56,543 nucleotides of DNA from assembly GCA_964545415.1 (NCBI GenBank), contig CAZJFP010000007.1:1-56543 (forward strand), written 5' to 3'. Shown piece by piece: positions 12,636 through 21,886 of this stretch. Each line of letters opens with the position of its first letter. Within the stretch, counting starts at the first letter, position 1. A program made the translations under genes and the position numbers. The stretch comes from CAJBLF01 sp964545415. Lineage in GTDB: Bacteria > Patescibacteriota > Gracilibacteria > Absconditabacterales > Absconditicoccaceae. A model generated the notes under the pieces. The model worked only from the letters and a program-made list of their open reading frames with translations. It was not told the DNA's origin and made no database searches.

Positions 12636-12929
12636 AAAAAAAGCCGTAAACAAAAAACACCTATAAACAAAAATGAGTTACGCCAGTTGGGAACAATGCT
12701 AATTACTAAAGACCGCAAATCCTAGTATCTAGCGATTTGTCCGCAAGTATCAGTACCTTACCAAAGCGAACGACTTGCATTCATCTTAGAGACGGCTTTT
12801 GAATTTTATTGGGCATACACAACGAGTAGAGGAGTCTTTACCTGTTCTGTACGCCTAATAGATAATAGGCACGGCCGTCTCTGAGTAGACGGCTATCTGG
12901 TTATCTATCAGGTAGCTTTTTCTTTTTTG
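12636..12929 (+). ncRNA. Probable structured non-coding RNA, family not recognised
   Basis: About 290 nt with no convincing ORF between a promoter-like sequence and a strong terminator. The 5' AGCCGT can pair with ACGGCT near 12888-12893, closing the molecule. Inside lie a 9-bp stem AGAGACGGC/GCCGTCTCT, a GCAAATC/GATTTGT hairpin, and GCAAGT/ACTTGC. Size and closed ends resemble housekeeping RNAs, but I see none of the hallmark sequences of RNase P RNA (GAAAGUCC, ACAGNRA), tmRNA (T-arm and CCA) or SRP RNA. It could be a highly diverged form of one of these or a new RNA. Confidence 0.5.
12892..12929 (+). terminator. Terminator of the ncRNA
   Basis: GCTATCTGGT pairs with ATCAGGTAGC over 10 bp around a 5-nt loop, followed by TTTTTCTTTTTT. 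Its 5' strand partly competes with the proposed closing stem. Confidence 0.8.
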
Positions 12930-12940
12930 TAAAAGTTTGT

Positions 12941-12968
12941 TTGACTTTTTATTTAAAATCATTATATG
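12941..12968 (+). promoter_or_regulatory. Putative promoter of the 12995 gene
   Basis: TTGACT (12941-12946), 16-nt spacer, TATATG (12963-12968), about 25 nt before the ATG. Confidence 0.5.
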
Positions 12969-12994
12969 TGTTGAAACAAATTTAATATTTTTTT

Positions 12995-13369
12995 ATGAAC
13001 AACGGTACCGTAAAAGTAAAGCCCAGTGAATTGGGTTTGGGAAAGGTCTCCTATAAAGCCATACTTAATGGGGGAATGAGTAAGTTTCCCATGATGTTGC
13101 AACAGCAAGCTATGCTGAAAGCATATCATGAGGTGTGTTTGGAAGAAGGGAAAAATGATTTCATTTCCGTTTCGACGGATGTTATCGTAAAAAAGCTTAA
13201 GAAAACCCCAATCAAAGATTTTTTGCCGGCAGGAGATGATGTTGCCCCTGATGTACAGGTGTTGGTTAATCGGGGATGGTTCGATCTCAAAGGAAATAAT
13301 CATGTTGTTTTGACTGATTATGCCAAAAAAATGATTATTGAACATTTGAGTTGAAAATTTAAAGCGTAA
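12995..13369 (+). CDS. Hypothetical protein, 124 aa
   Basis: Small soluble protein (KPSELGLGKVSYKAILNGG...). There are no membrane segments. The final six residues follow one in-frame TGA (HLS-G-KFKA) and end at TAA. Winged-helix-like spacing in the second half (VDVIVKKLKKTPI...DYAKKMI style) hints at a nucleic-acid-binding fold, but this is speculative and no family is recognised. It has its own promoter-like sequence and is followed by a strong terminator, so it is a single-gene transcript, probably well expressed. Confidence 0.7.
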
Positions 13370-13380
13370 TGAAGTTTAAA

Positions 13381-13412
13381 TCGTTGTGGAATTCCACAGC
13401 GATTTTTTTTTA
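13381..13412 (+). terminator. Rho-independent terminator
   Basis: TCGTTGTGG-AATT-CCACAGCGA with a 9-bp stem followed by eight T. Ends the 12995 gene. Confidence 0.92.
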
Positions 13413-13418
13413 TATTTT

Positions 13419-13447
13419 CAGTAGAGGAGTACTCCTCTGTTTTTTTG
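13419..13447 (+). terminator. Second hairpin with T-run
   Basis: Perfect palindrome AGAGGAGTACTCCTCT followed by GTTTTTTT. A back-up terminator or a palindromic repeat. Short AGAGGA/TCCTCT motifs recur in both hairpin-rich repeat copies downstream. Confidence 0.5.
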
Positions 13448-13710
13448 TGTTTTTTGCCTTTTGAAGCCTGAATCCCCTCAAAATCCGAGCGATTTTGAAC
13501 CTTGGGTGGTACTTAGTTCAGCTCGATATCAAAAACATAGCTTAAAATTCAGGGGATTTCGACCCAAAATCGGCTTTTTTGTGATTTTAGCTATTTCTGT
13601 ATCTTAAGGTTTCTCGGGAAATAAAAAAACTATATTCAGTGAAATATAGTTCTATAGAGAGATATTTTTTATAAAAAGTTGATTTGCTTAATTGAACACT
13701 GAATATGTTT

Positions 13711-14097
13711 TACCTTGCACAAGATATATTGTGCAAGGTACATATCATGGCTTTTTGAGCGTATTTTTAGTTTTATGAGTTTGCAGCCTATTTTTCCTCA
13801 TCGATACGCTTGCACAACACACAGCATTGTGCATTCGCTAACGCAGGTATCGCTTTCGGATAGATCTTTTTAGTGGGAGGACCCCGTAGCAAGTACGGGG
13901 CAGGCTCTGATATATACACGCTTGTTCTGGATATTCTACCGATTTTTCACTATTTATTCATTTATAAGGTATCGGTATAATTTCGACGTTTAAAAATCCT
14001 CAGAGGACTTTCGGATTTTTATGGCGTCTCAATTAAATTCAAGGTAACTCCTCTGCCCCATATCCATCTCTCGCTTTCGCACAATACCAGTTGTGCG
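13711..14097. repeat. Hairpin-rich repeat, copy A
   Basis: Contains TACCTTGCACAA/TTGTGCAAGGTA (12-bp stem, 13711-13740), GCACAA...TTGTGC, CCCCGTA-GCAAG-TACGGGG, and CGCACAA...TTGTGCG. Blocks of near identity with copy B at 16282-16560 include the stretch from GGATAGATCTTTTT through the CCCCGTA hairpin to TGTTCTGGATATTC, and CTCTGCCCCATATCCATCTC with the following CGCACAATACCAGTTGT. No ORF is supported. The 13448-14288 gap otherwise shows no gene. Confidence 0.75.
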
Positions 14098-14288
14098 GTT
14101 CCCCCGCAGTACTGCGGGGTTCGTTCGGGTCTAAAGAAACTATTTCGGGCGGGCGGATTTTATTTTAATTTAACTTTTTTGTCATGTAGACAACGATTGA
14201 TTTTTGATGTCTTTTATGTACAAACATGTTGTTTATCGTATCATAAAATATGTTCATGTGATTTACACTTAAAACAGTATGAAAGACT

Positions 14289-14975
14289 ATGGTTTTAGTC
14301 GATCGGGCAAATGTATGGAAATCTGGAATAGATATAGAATTACTTTATAAATATCTAAAGACTAATAAAGATATAGATAAAATAATACTATATTTTTGAT
14401 TAGACTGAGAGGCTCGACAGTCAGCAAGCTTTTTAAGTAAAGCAAAAATTATATGATATGAGATAAAACATAAAATGGTTAAAAAAATACCTAAAAAGAT
14501 GAATAATTCTGAATTCAAAAAAATTCATGAAAGTATTATAAGTAATTTAAAATTATTAGATAAACAATTAACAGGTACTCAGAAATATATGGAAAATTCA
14601 TGAATAATTAATAACGTATATAAATTATTAGATACTGTTGTTCATGATAGAAAAGCGGATTTTGATGTAGAAATAACAATGGATATTCTATTAAATATAG
14701 ATAATTATGACTGATTTATTTTGTTTAGTTGAGATTGAGATTATAAAGCACCTATAAACTATTGAATAATAAAAAACAAGAAAATGATTGTGATTCATAG
14801 AGAATCTTCTTTATGAAAAGAAATACAGAAACTTTGAGAACTTTATCCAGAGCTAGATATATTCGAAATCTGATATATTAATAGAAAATTGTGAGATGAT
14901 TGAATTATAAAAAAATCCCTTCTACCACAAGTGGTGAAGGGCGCGATTAAAGGGAATACACCCTTAGTGAAATAA
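14289..14975 (+). CDS. NYN-domain (LabA/DUF88-like) putative ribonuclease
   Basis: 228 aa. NYN domains are PIN-like metal-dependent RNA nucleases. Seen: N-terminal VLVDRANVWKSGID (first acidic residue), YFGLDGEARQSASFL, central KADFDVEITMDI (acidic pair), and FILFSGDGDYKAPI, the diagnostic SGDxD block. Four of the glycines in that region are TGA. The last ~15 residues are encoded by a hairpin (CCCTTC..CCAC/GTGG..GAAGGG, 14918-14940) that looks like part of a terminator, so the frame runs through it to TAA. Divergent from the two membrane genes of the same module. An RNA-cleaving defence or toxin role is possible but unproven. Confidence 0.85.
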
Positions 14976-15038
14976 AGTATAATCACTTTTCTTAAAAAAG
15001 CAAGACTTTTTTGACTATTGTATAGACATAAAAATAAT

Positions 15039-15569
15039 CTACTCTATTGGTATTTGACATGATATAAATTCAATAGGGAATCAAACGGAATCATGTTCTA
15101 TGACCTTGTCACCCATTATTATATTTGGATATGTTTTTTTTATTTGATGTAAACATTCTGTATAAGAATCAAAATTTGACGATTCTTTTCAAGAATCTAT
15201 ATCTTGCCAATAATAATAAAAATCAGCAAATGTATCCATGGATTTTCATATTTTTATAAGAATGTTTTTGTATTTCATACCCTTACCACTTAATTTATCG
15301 TTTTCATCTTCAAGTTTTTTACATCTAGACCTATAAAATATACTTAGTTCTTTGATCTTGTTATATTTATTTACGTTAACTATGCGGTATGGAATTTTAC
15401 TTATTTTTTGAAATATTAATTTAAACACGTTTTTAATAAATTGTGATATTTTTTTAAGTGCTTTTATTAGTTGTTTTAATAACCATTTTCAAAAATACAA
15501 AATAATTGCTAATATTACTCATCATATCACAGTTGTAATTATTGTTCGAATAATTTGTTGTTTAGTCAT
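15039..15569 (-). CDS. Small membrane protein, unknown, 176 aa
   Basis: One N-terminal membrane helix (about 6-27, IIRTIITTVIGGVILAIILYF, Gly pair from TGA TGA), a basic Lys-rich stretch, a short coiled coil (ELSIFYRSRCKKLEDENDKL), and a polar C-terminal domain. No family is recognised. Its ATG overlaps the stop of the next upstream gene (ATGACTAA), so the two are translationally coupled. Strong Ile/Lys/Asn bias matches the AT-rich module. Confidence 0.75.
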
Positions 15570-16125
15570 TTTTATCTCTATTGTTTAGCTTATTAAATAT
15601 CATTATAAGTAGTCCAATGATTATTACTATTCATATAATTACAATTGCTTTTAGACTCATTTCTTGAACTGTATCGTTTAGAAAAACTATAAATAAATAT
15701 CATCAAAGAATAATCGTAACTATAGATGCTATTCGAGCAATGACTTTATATATTGTATATACAATAACATTAAATAACGAATCTGTATATATAAATCCTG
15801 TTTCATATTTATATTTTATAATTTGTTTTTCTGGTTTTAATTCATATCTTTTTTCTCGACTTTCTTTTATATCATCACATATGGCCATTAATAATCATAT
15901 TCATCAAAAGATATAAAAAGGTACTTTATATTGTTCGTATCGAGAGACTAAGTTTCGTTCACTTATTAATGTTATTATTCATATTAAAGCAATAATTCAC
16001 AATACAACAAAAAAAATATTATGCATTACTCATTCGAAAACTGATATTTTATATTTTTCTTTATTTTCTCTATTTTTTTCTTTTTCTATCATTTCTTCTC
16101 TTGTTTTATCCTCTAATGAAGTCAT
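15562..16125 (-). CDS. Multi-pass membrane protein, unknown, 187 aa
   Basis: Four likely membrane segments: about 31-50 (IFFVVLGIIALIGIITLI), 66-81, 117-150 and 156-175, with a charged N-terminus and a cytoplasmic loop (DDIKESREKRYELKPEKQ). Several Gly are TGA. No family is recognised. First gene of a two-gene unit with the 15039 gene. Together with the NYN gene this gives a nuclease plus two membrane proteins, a layout seen in some anti-phage systems (inference). Confidence 0.75.
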
Positions 16126-16281
16126 TATATCTTTTTATTAGATAAAGGTGTCTTATATATACTACAAAACACGTATATTTCAAGTTTATTTTTTCTTTAT
16201 TTTAACTTTCCGCCCGCCCTTTTCTCTTTTCAAATGTATAAAAAAAAAGACCCTCACAGGTTCTCTCTTTCTTCGGACGCT

Positions 16282-16560
16282 CGCACAACTTGGATCACAT
16301 TGTGCGAAGTATATATCATAGCTTCTCGAGTCGTTTTCGTGGTTTCAGCTTCTAGATCTCTATTTCCTCATTTATACACTTGCACAACACACAGGCATTG
16401 TGCATAGGTATAAAATTCGGATAGATCTTTTTTGTGGGAGGACCCCGTAGCAAGTACGGGGCAGGCTCTGATATATACACGCTTGTTCTGGATATTCAAT
16501 TTTAGAGGACAACTCCTCTGCCCCATATCCATCTCTCGCTTTCGCACAATACCAGTTGTA
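16282..16560. repeat. Hairpin-rich repeat, copy B
   Basis: Diverged direct copy of 13711-14097: CGCACAA...TTGTGCG, TGCACAACACACAGGCATTG, the CCCCGTA-GCAAG-TACGGGG hairpin and its flanks, then CTCTGCCCCATATCCATCTC. Copy B lacks about 80 nt present in A. The surrounding 16126-16751 gap holds no gene I can support. Confidence 0.75.
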
Positions 16561-16751
16561 TCCCACTTTTCGGGATAAATTGTTCTACCCCGTAGAACTA
16601 CTAATTTTCTAATATCTATCTTCTATTATTTCTTTTATAAAAGCCTAGCTATTACCTAGGATTTCTTTACACATTTATGTGTATCAAGAAGTCTCGATTC
16701 ATCGAGGGCATGTATGGTGCGAATGGCTTTATTTATTAACCTCGAGATATC

Positions 16752-16895
16752 ATGACAGATGAAACAACAACACCTGAAGTAGACACAACAGCTCTTGAAA
16801 CTGCTGAAGAAGCGACTCCTGAGGCTGTTGAAGAAACAGCTCCTGAAATTACTGAAGAAGTAGTTCCTGAAACTACTGAAGAAGAAACAGCATAA
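16752..16895 (+). CDS. Small Glu/Thr/Pro-rich acidic protein, 47 aa
   Basis: Starts MTDETTTPEVDTTALE and continues as repeats of the type TPEAVEETAPEITEE to TAA. Low complexity and strongly acidic. It resembles the acidic tail of LemA (12360-12450). No family. A terminator follows, which supports transcription, but such a short repetitive frame may be non-functional. Confidence 0.45.
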   Translation: MTDETTTPEVDTTALETAEEATPEAVEETAPEITEEVVPETTEEETA

Positions 16896-16915
16896 TAGTA
16901 GCATTATTTATGATA

Positions 16916-16943
16916 AAAATCGCTCCTTGTGGGCGTTTTTTAA
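16916..16943 (+). terminator. Terminator after the 16752 gene
   Basis: AAAAATCGCTCC-TTGT-GGGCGTTTTTT, an A-flanked stem with T-run. Confidence 0.6.
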
Positions 16944-17428
16944 AAAAAAGAAAAACCTGCTTCATACATAAGCAGGTCTCAATGATTCATGATTTTTGTG
17001 AAGAATTCTTTTGTCCATCTCACGTATCTTTTGATACCCAATCCCATAACGAAATAGGCTATCGCATACCATTTTGCCATTGCCATAAGCAACGGGAAAT
17101 TTCCCGTATAGACATAGATTGTGCTGATCTCTATATAGGGCATGCTTGCTATGGTGTACATGATCGTTTCGATGAACCAATGCTTCTGAACGAATTTTAT
17201 CCGTCGTCCAAGCATGATGATCAGTACGTTGATGATCGTCGTAAAGAGCGATTTGGTTAGACAGAATATAAGTATCTCCGTCTCTACTTTCAATATGAAT
17301 GCTTGTACAAATAAGGTAGCTATCAATATCGATATATAGAGCGTGATGCATTCTATCCAGAATTCCTTTTTCTTCATTTTCCACATGCTCAATATGAGCA
17401 TTCTTTTGCTTCTTCGTTTTTTTTGCAT
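16940..17428 (-). CDS. Membrane protein, unknown, 162 aa
   Basis: Basic N-terminus, then three to four membrane segments (about 26-47, 52-72, 85-104, 110-130). With UGA read as Gly the frame continues 13 codons past HKIMNH into a terminator hairpin and stops at TAA in the T-run. With UGA as stop it would end cleanly before the hairpin. No family is recognised. Last gene of the truD operon, 57 nt after the 17485 gene. Confidence 0.75.
16943..16977 (-). terminator. Terminator-like hairpin inside the 3' end of the 16940 frame
   Basis: On the reverse strand ACCTGCTT-ATGTATG-AAGCAGGT is followed by TTTTTCTTTTTTT. It lies between an in-frame TGA (16979-16981) and the TAA, so it overlaps the last 12 codons of the gene above it. 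Confidence 0.75.
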
Positions 17429-17484
17429 GATAGTTTTTTTGTTTTTTGGGCTATTACGATATATTTTTCGCTTATGAAGTCAAG

Positions 17485-17829
17485 TTAGCTTCAGAGGATG
17501 ATTGTTATCAGTTTTGGGATGCCTTTTTGCTCTATATCTTCAATTTTTTTTATCCTGAATTTTATTACGCTTTTCTTCATTTCATCGGTCAAGACACTAA
17601 TCATCGGATATGTTTCCAAAATATCCGTTCCTCGATGACTGACACCAAAGACAATTTCTTTGGTTCTCGGATTGAGGTAAAATATCAGTTTTTTCCTTTT
17701 TCCTATGATACGATAATAACAGGACAATCAACACATTTTTTCCTCATTGTAGAGTCTTGTCTTGTCTACTATCTTTTTGAGCTTTTCTCGTATCTTTTGG
17801 ATGGCTTTGTCTTTTATCTTTTGTCTCAT
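17485..17829 (-). CDS. Hypothetical basic protein, 114 aa
   Basis: Lys-rich N-terminal helix (MRQKIKDKAIQKIREKLKK), then a beta-rich section (KLIFYLNPRTKEIVFGVSHRG). Its ATG shares one base with the stop of the upstream gene (TAATG), indicating translational coupling. Two in-frame TGA, one in MCGLSCYYR and one in the final LGS. No family is recognised. Confidence 0.75.
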
Positions 17830-18416
17830 TATTCTTGTATGGATGCTGGTGATAAAGTATATGTATAGATATCTTCTATGACCGTTTCCGCTTCTGTTTT
17901 TTTGTCGTTATCCTCTGATTGGCTTTTGATACTGAAATGTTCTGCTCATTCTTCTTTTTTGAGAATGAAGATATCCTCTCCTCTCTCTTCGTATCTATTG
18001 ATTTTGATAGTTGTTCATTCATTCTGCTGGATGATTATGACATATCCTGTCGTTTTGTTGTAGACAATCTCTATCGTTTTGTAGGTTTCTTGTTGCTGTC
18101 CTAGAGAAACGGCATATTCTCTTTTCCCTTTTTCATCGTTTTTTTTGAAATTATATACTTTATTTTCCATAGCTGCTGTTGTATCATAGATTGACAAAAT
18201 CTTTTGCGCTATTTTGTCAGGATCCTCTCCTATCGATTCTTTGTTTTTTAGTACGTTTTTGTAGAGTGCGTCAAGTTCTTCTTTTGTCGTTATATGCGGG
18301 GTTGTCTCTTTGGATTCTAGCATGGATGTGATAAAAAATAAAATGGATATGATTACTCTAGATTTACTCCTACGGTTTTTTGCAATTCTTCTATCATGAT
18401 GCTTGCATAGGATCAT
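17829..18416 (-). CDS. Hypothetical protein with N-terminal hydrophobic segment, 195 aa
   Basis: Starts within the truD 3' end (64-nt overlap) if the ATG at 18416 is used. Basic residues then RVIISILFFITSM suggest a signal or anchor sequence. The body is polar (HITTKEELDALYKNVLK, GYVIIIQQNEGTTIKINRYEE) and probably exported. A later Met (about residue 32) would remove the hydrophobic part. No family is recognised. Middle gene of the truD unit. Confidence 0.7.
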
Positions 18417-19459
18417 CCTGGCAATGTGAAGTTGAGAAGGATATCATCTCATTGAGAGTTTACGCTTACTTTTTTGGGAAACACTCGGATCGGTCTTCTG
18501 ATTCAGAATATCTTATATGTTTTGCACAATTTCAGGCTTTTTTCAGAAATATTGTTTTTGTCCAGTAATCATTTTTCTTTGTTACCAGCGATGCTGTCTT
18601 TGGGTGCCAACAAAAGGTTATATCCTATTACGGGTCATGTTATTGCCATCGTATCTTTGTTGAAGGGGATTTCTTCTTTTGTTGTATGAGGATAACGGAA
18701 AAATTGTTCGGTTTTTTTGGTGTCATCAAACATCTTTACGGTATCTGTCTTCGCTTGATAGATTCCGTAGTGATTTTTTTTGGGGTGTAGTGTGTCTATA
18801 ACGAGATCTCCTTCCAGAATTTGTAATCATTTTTTTGTCCTTGAATTGATGTATTCGTTGAAAATCTTGCTCGCGTACGCCTGTATTTTGAAAACAATAT
18901 CTTTTCTGTCTCTGATGTTCGATCTTCCTTGGAGGATGTCGCTCCCCTGCTTCGGATTTATTCAGCTTATGCCAAATCTCTGATTGCCAAAGAGATTGGG
19001 GAATCCTTTTTTGAAAAGACTCAAAATCTTTTTGTGGGAAATGTCTTTTTCTTTCAGACTCAATTTTTTATTTGCTCTGAGTTTGATAGAGAAATTATTT
19101 TTTATGGGTATGGTCATCCCTATAGGATCAGTGTGCCATCCTGTTTTGAGGACTATTGCTACCTCTGCTATCGCACCCAAAAAGGCTTTTTCTCCTCAGA
19201 TTTTTTTCAATGCGCTTTTGTAGATACATATCCGTTGTCTTGTTATGGCTTTTTTGTCTTTTAGTCCTGCGATTCATAGTGCTAACCTAGATATATCGCA
19301 GACCGAGCAGATATGATTTACTACATCCATGGTGTTTAGATTTCTTTTTTCAAAGAAGACAAAAAACACGTCCCCCGTGTTCGACAACGTAAAAGGCAAT
19401 TCTTCGGTGACTATGAAGTCTTGTGATTTCTGTTTGAATGAAAACAATCTATCGTCCAT
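18353..19459 (-). CDS. truD: tRNA pseudouridine synthase TruD family
   Basis: 368 aa. TruD makes pseudouridine 13 in some tRNAs. Seen: FIVTEELPF at the start, TGDVFFVFFEKRNLNTMDVV, the catalytic-region block GIAGLKDKKAITRQ (Asp in GLKDK), NLFGNQRFG, and C-terminal FTLPGGSYASIMIEEL. The TRUD insertion domain lies in between. Gly codons at key sites (LG-IAGLKD, RFGISG) include TGA. First gene of a four-gene reverse-strand unit. Sequence is fairly diverged but the motif set is specific. Confidence 0.88.
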
Positions 19460-19480
19460 ATATACATTATATACTAAAAA

Positions 19481-19753
19481 CTATTTGATTCATTTTTGAT
19501 TGTATGATCTGCAAATTTTTGCCATAGGTTTTACTTCTTCATTCAATATATCTTGCAATCTTTTTGATATGTTTGCTAGATGTTGAGCTACTTGTGGATG
19601 TCTGAGCTCTAAATCATGAAGTGCATCTTTTCCAAACTTTTTTGCTAACAAATCAAAATGTTCGACTAAAGCATCATAGTCTAAATTTCCAAATCCCTCA
19701 CAAAGCTCTTCTGGTGATCAATCGTATTTTTCTACTGTTTTTGAATGATTCAT
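19481..19753 (-). CDS. Hypothetical protein, 90 aa
   Basis: Mostly helical: MNHSKTVEKYDGSPEELCEG, DALVEHFDLLAKKFGKDALHDLELRHPQVAQHL, then KRLQDILNEEV. Two in-frame TGA-glycines (YDGSP, QKGIK). No membrane segment. It lies 21 nt upstream of truD on the same strand, so it may be the operon's first gene. No family is recognised. Confidence 0.7.
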
Positions 19754-19827
19754 CTTTTATTGCGTTTGTTTTATAAAAGTTGAAAATTTGCAAAAAAACC
19801 TCTTTTGACTATAATTATAGGTAGCTA

Positions 19828-19940
19828 AAAGCCTAAAGCTTAAAGCATAAAGTTCCTTATTTGGAAGCAAAGAATGTATATGTGTTTGTGATTAAAATAC
19901 AAGAGTACAAATTCTGCATTCTAAATTCTACATTCTAAAT
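19828..19940 (+). repeat. AAAGCTTAAAGC and ATTCTAAATTCTACATT repeats before the OLD gene
   Basis: Two families of degenerate intergenic repeat units side by side: CTAAAGCTTAAAGCATAAAG (about 19831-19852) and TTCTGCATTCTAAATTCTACATTCTAAATT (about 19913-19940). The same units recur at 4230, 25090, 42190 and 49530. Confidence 0.6.
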
Positions 19941-19948
19941 TTAATATC

Positions 19949-21886
19949 ATGCAACTAGCCAATATCAAGATTTCCAATCTATTGAGCTATCCTTACCATC
20001 CTGATCTTCATCAGACTGAAGGTGTCATTTTCCATAACAGAGAACATAATAATGTTAATGTAATGATTGGCCCAAATGGCGCTGGTAAAAGCTGATTTTT
20101 GACCATTCTGCATCAACTTTTCAAAGTGGGTCTCATGAATGATTATATTTACGATAAAAACTATCTATTAAGCACCAGTCCTTTGGATCAAAAAAAAACC
20201 ATTGTTTTGCACAAACAATATACAGAATGACTTCATGCTCATTTTGCTTATCGCGATAAACCTTCTGAAATACTTATAGAATTGTTCATCACGGAACATG
20301 ATTATGATAATATGAGATATATCATCAAACATAAATCAACCTTTCATGAACTTATCAGAAAATATAGCACATTATCCATCGAATATCCTGATTTTTGCGA
20401 TGAAGATATCCATAATATCCCTATATCATTTGTCTTGCATTGCTCTTTTGATGCCAAGAAAAACGCTATTGTGATAGATGAAAAAAAACTCTCTCCTCAA
20501 GGAAAATTTGTTTTACTGTATTTGCAGACGTTGGAACTTATTCAGATTTGTGTCGATATCTACAATGAATTTGAAAGAGTTTGAGAACAAGAACCGCTTG
20601 TTCCTCTCAAAAATGGCGTAGCTTTTATTTCTATGAATAGGGATCTAAGATATATCCCTCATCAGATAAATCCTCATACATGGAATGAATTGATAGGTGA
20701 CAAAAATTCATCTTTTCATCATGCGCATATTGGATTCTATCTTTGTGTCAAAAAAATATGGAACATTATATCCAAGCATCGAAGCCTAAAAATGACAAAG
20801 AAAGAGATCGCTAATTTTCCTGAAAGATTGGAAGCATCTGAATTTTACACTTCGCTTGTCTTTATCATCAAAAAATATTTCAACAAGACATTGACAGTGG
20901 AATATCGTAATGGGCTATTGGAATTCTATCTCGTAGATGTGTTTGGAAATTATATCCCATTTTCTGAATTGAGTGATGGTGAACAATCATTTCTCTCTAT
21001 GATATTTACGATGTACGGATATGATCTCAAACAGAGCATGGTTATTATTGATGAACCAGAAATTCATTTCCATCCTCAGATGCAGAGAAGTTTTGCTAGA
21101 ATGATCGAAAAAATCAACAAAAATATAGGGACTCAATTTATACTTTCTACCTACTCTCCTCTCTTTATCAACGAATCCAATATCGGGAATGTCTATAGAG
21201 TCGCAAAAATCAAATGAGAAACACATATAAAGAATCCTTTCTTTTCTTTATCACCCGATGAATCAAGTCTTGTCCATCTCTTGAAATTTGAGAATCTGTC
21301 CAAAATATTTTTCGTCAACAAAATTATCATGGTCGAAGGAGAGACTGATGCATATTTCTTTGAATTCTATCTCAAATATCTTCATACCCTTCCTGAACGA
21401 AAACCGTATCTTACCGATTATGAGATCATCAATATCAATGGAAAATGAAGTTATAAATTGCGAAGCAGATTCCTTACGAGATTCTGATTGAAAACGTATT
21501 TTATCGGTGATCGGGATAATATCGTGGATTACGGATTCCTCACCCAGAATGATCTGAATTATTATTATAAGCAAACGAGAGCATATTATGCCTGACTAAA
21601 AAAAAGCGGAAAGACACATCGTCATTATAATAAACTTGTCGATACCATCAGAAACAAGTTCCCTCAAAAATACAAGCAATTGATTGCCAAAATAGATGAG
21701 CTTTATACAAAAAATACCTATATCCTCAAAAAGTGAGATATAGAGACGTATCTTGGTATGCAAGAAAAATGATTGGAAAATACCGTAAACTTCTGTCACA
21801 AGCAATTCAAGCAACGGCTCGAAAACAAGAATTTTGCTACGTGTAGAGAAGAGTTCTGACAAATATTTTCAGCGATATTTACATAG
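19949..21886 (+). CDS. OLD-family AAA ATPase with TOPRIM nuclease domain
   Basis: 645 aa. Walker A GPNGAGKSG (41-49, last Gly TGA), ABC-type signature LSDGEQ (341-346), Walker B VIIDEP (365-370), then a C-terminal TOPRIM domain with VEGETD (462-467) and GDRDN (520-524). This ATPase-TOPRIM order defines OLD nucleases, which include the phage P2 Old protein and GajA of the Gabija defence system. No UvrD-like GajB partner is adjacent, so it is a solitary OLD. It is convergent with and overlaps by 8 nt the coiled-coil gene at 21879. A role in phage defence or DNA repair is inference. Confidence 0.88.

Larger units (their letters stand above)
14147..16219. mobile_element. Candidate transposable or cargo module with 11-bp GC-rich terminal inverted repeats
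   Basis: GGGCGGGCGGA (14147-14157) and its exact complement TCCGCCCGCCC (16209-16219) bound a very AT-rich 2.07 kb segment holding the NYN gene and two membrane-protein genes. Next to each repeat is a similar AT tract (TTTTATTTTAATTTAAC; TTTCTTTATTTTAAC). The segment lies between the two hairpin-rich repeat copies. No transposase is visible, so mobility is inference. The inverted repeat could instead be flanking terminator stems. Confidence 0.4.

Noticed and set aside
12458..12718. Reverse-strand ORF overlapping the lemA terminator and ncRNA
   Set aside because: No motif, crosses a strong terminator, and lies over the ncRNA promoter.
12636..12929. RNase P RNA, tmRNA or SRP RNA
   Set aside because: None of their conserved sequence motifs could be found; called only as an unknown structured RNA.
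16372..16566. Reverse-strand ORF inside repeat copy B (DGYGAEE motif)
   Set aside because: The corresponding frame is not kept in copy A, and the region is made of hairpins, so it looks like a repeat, not a gene.
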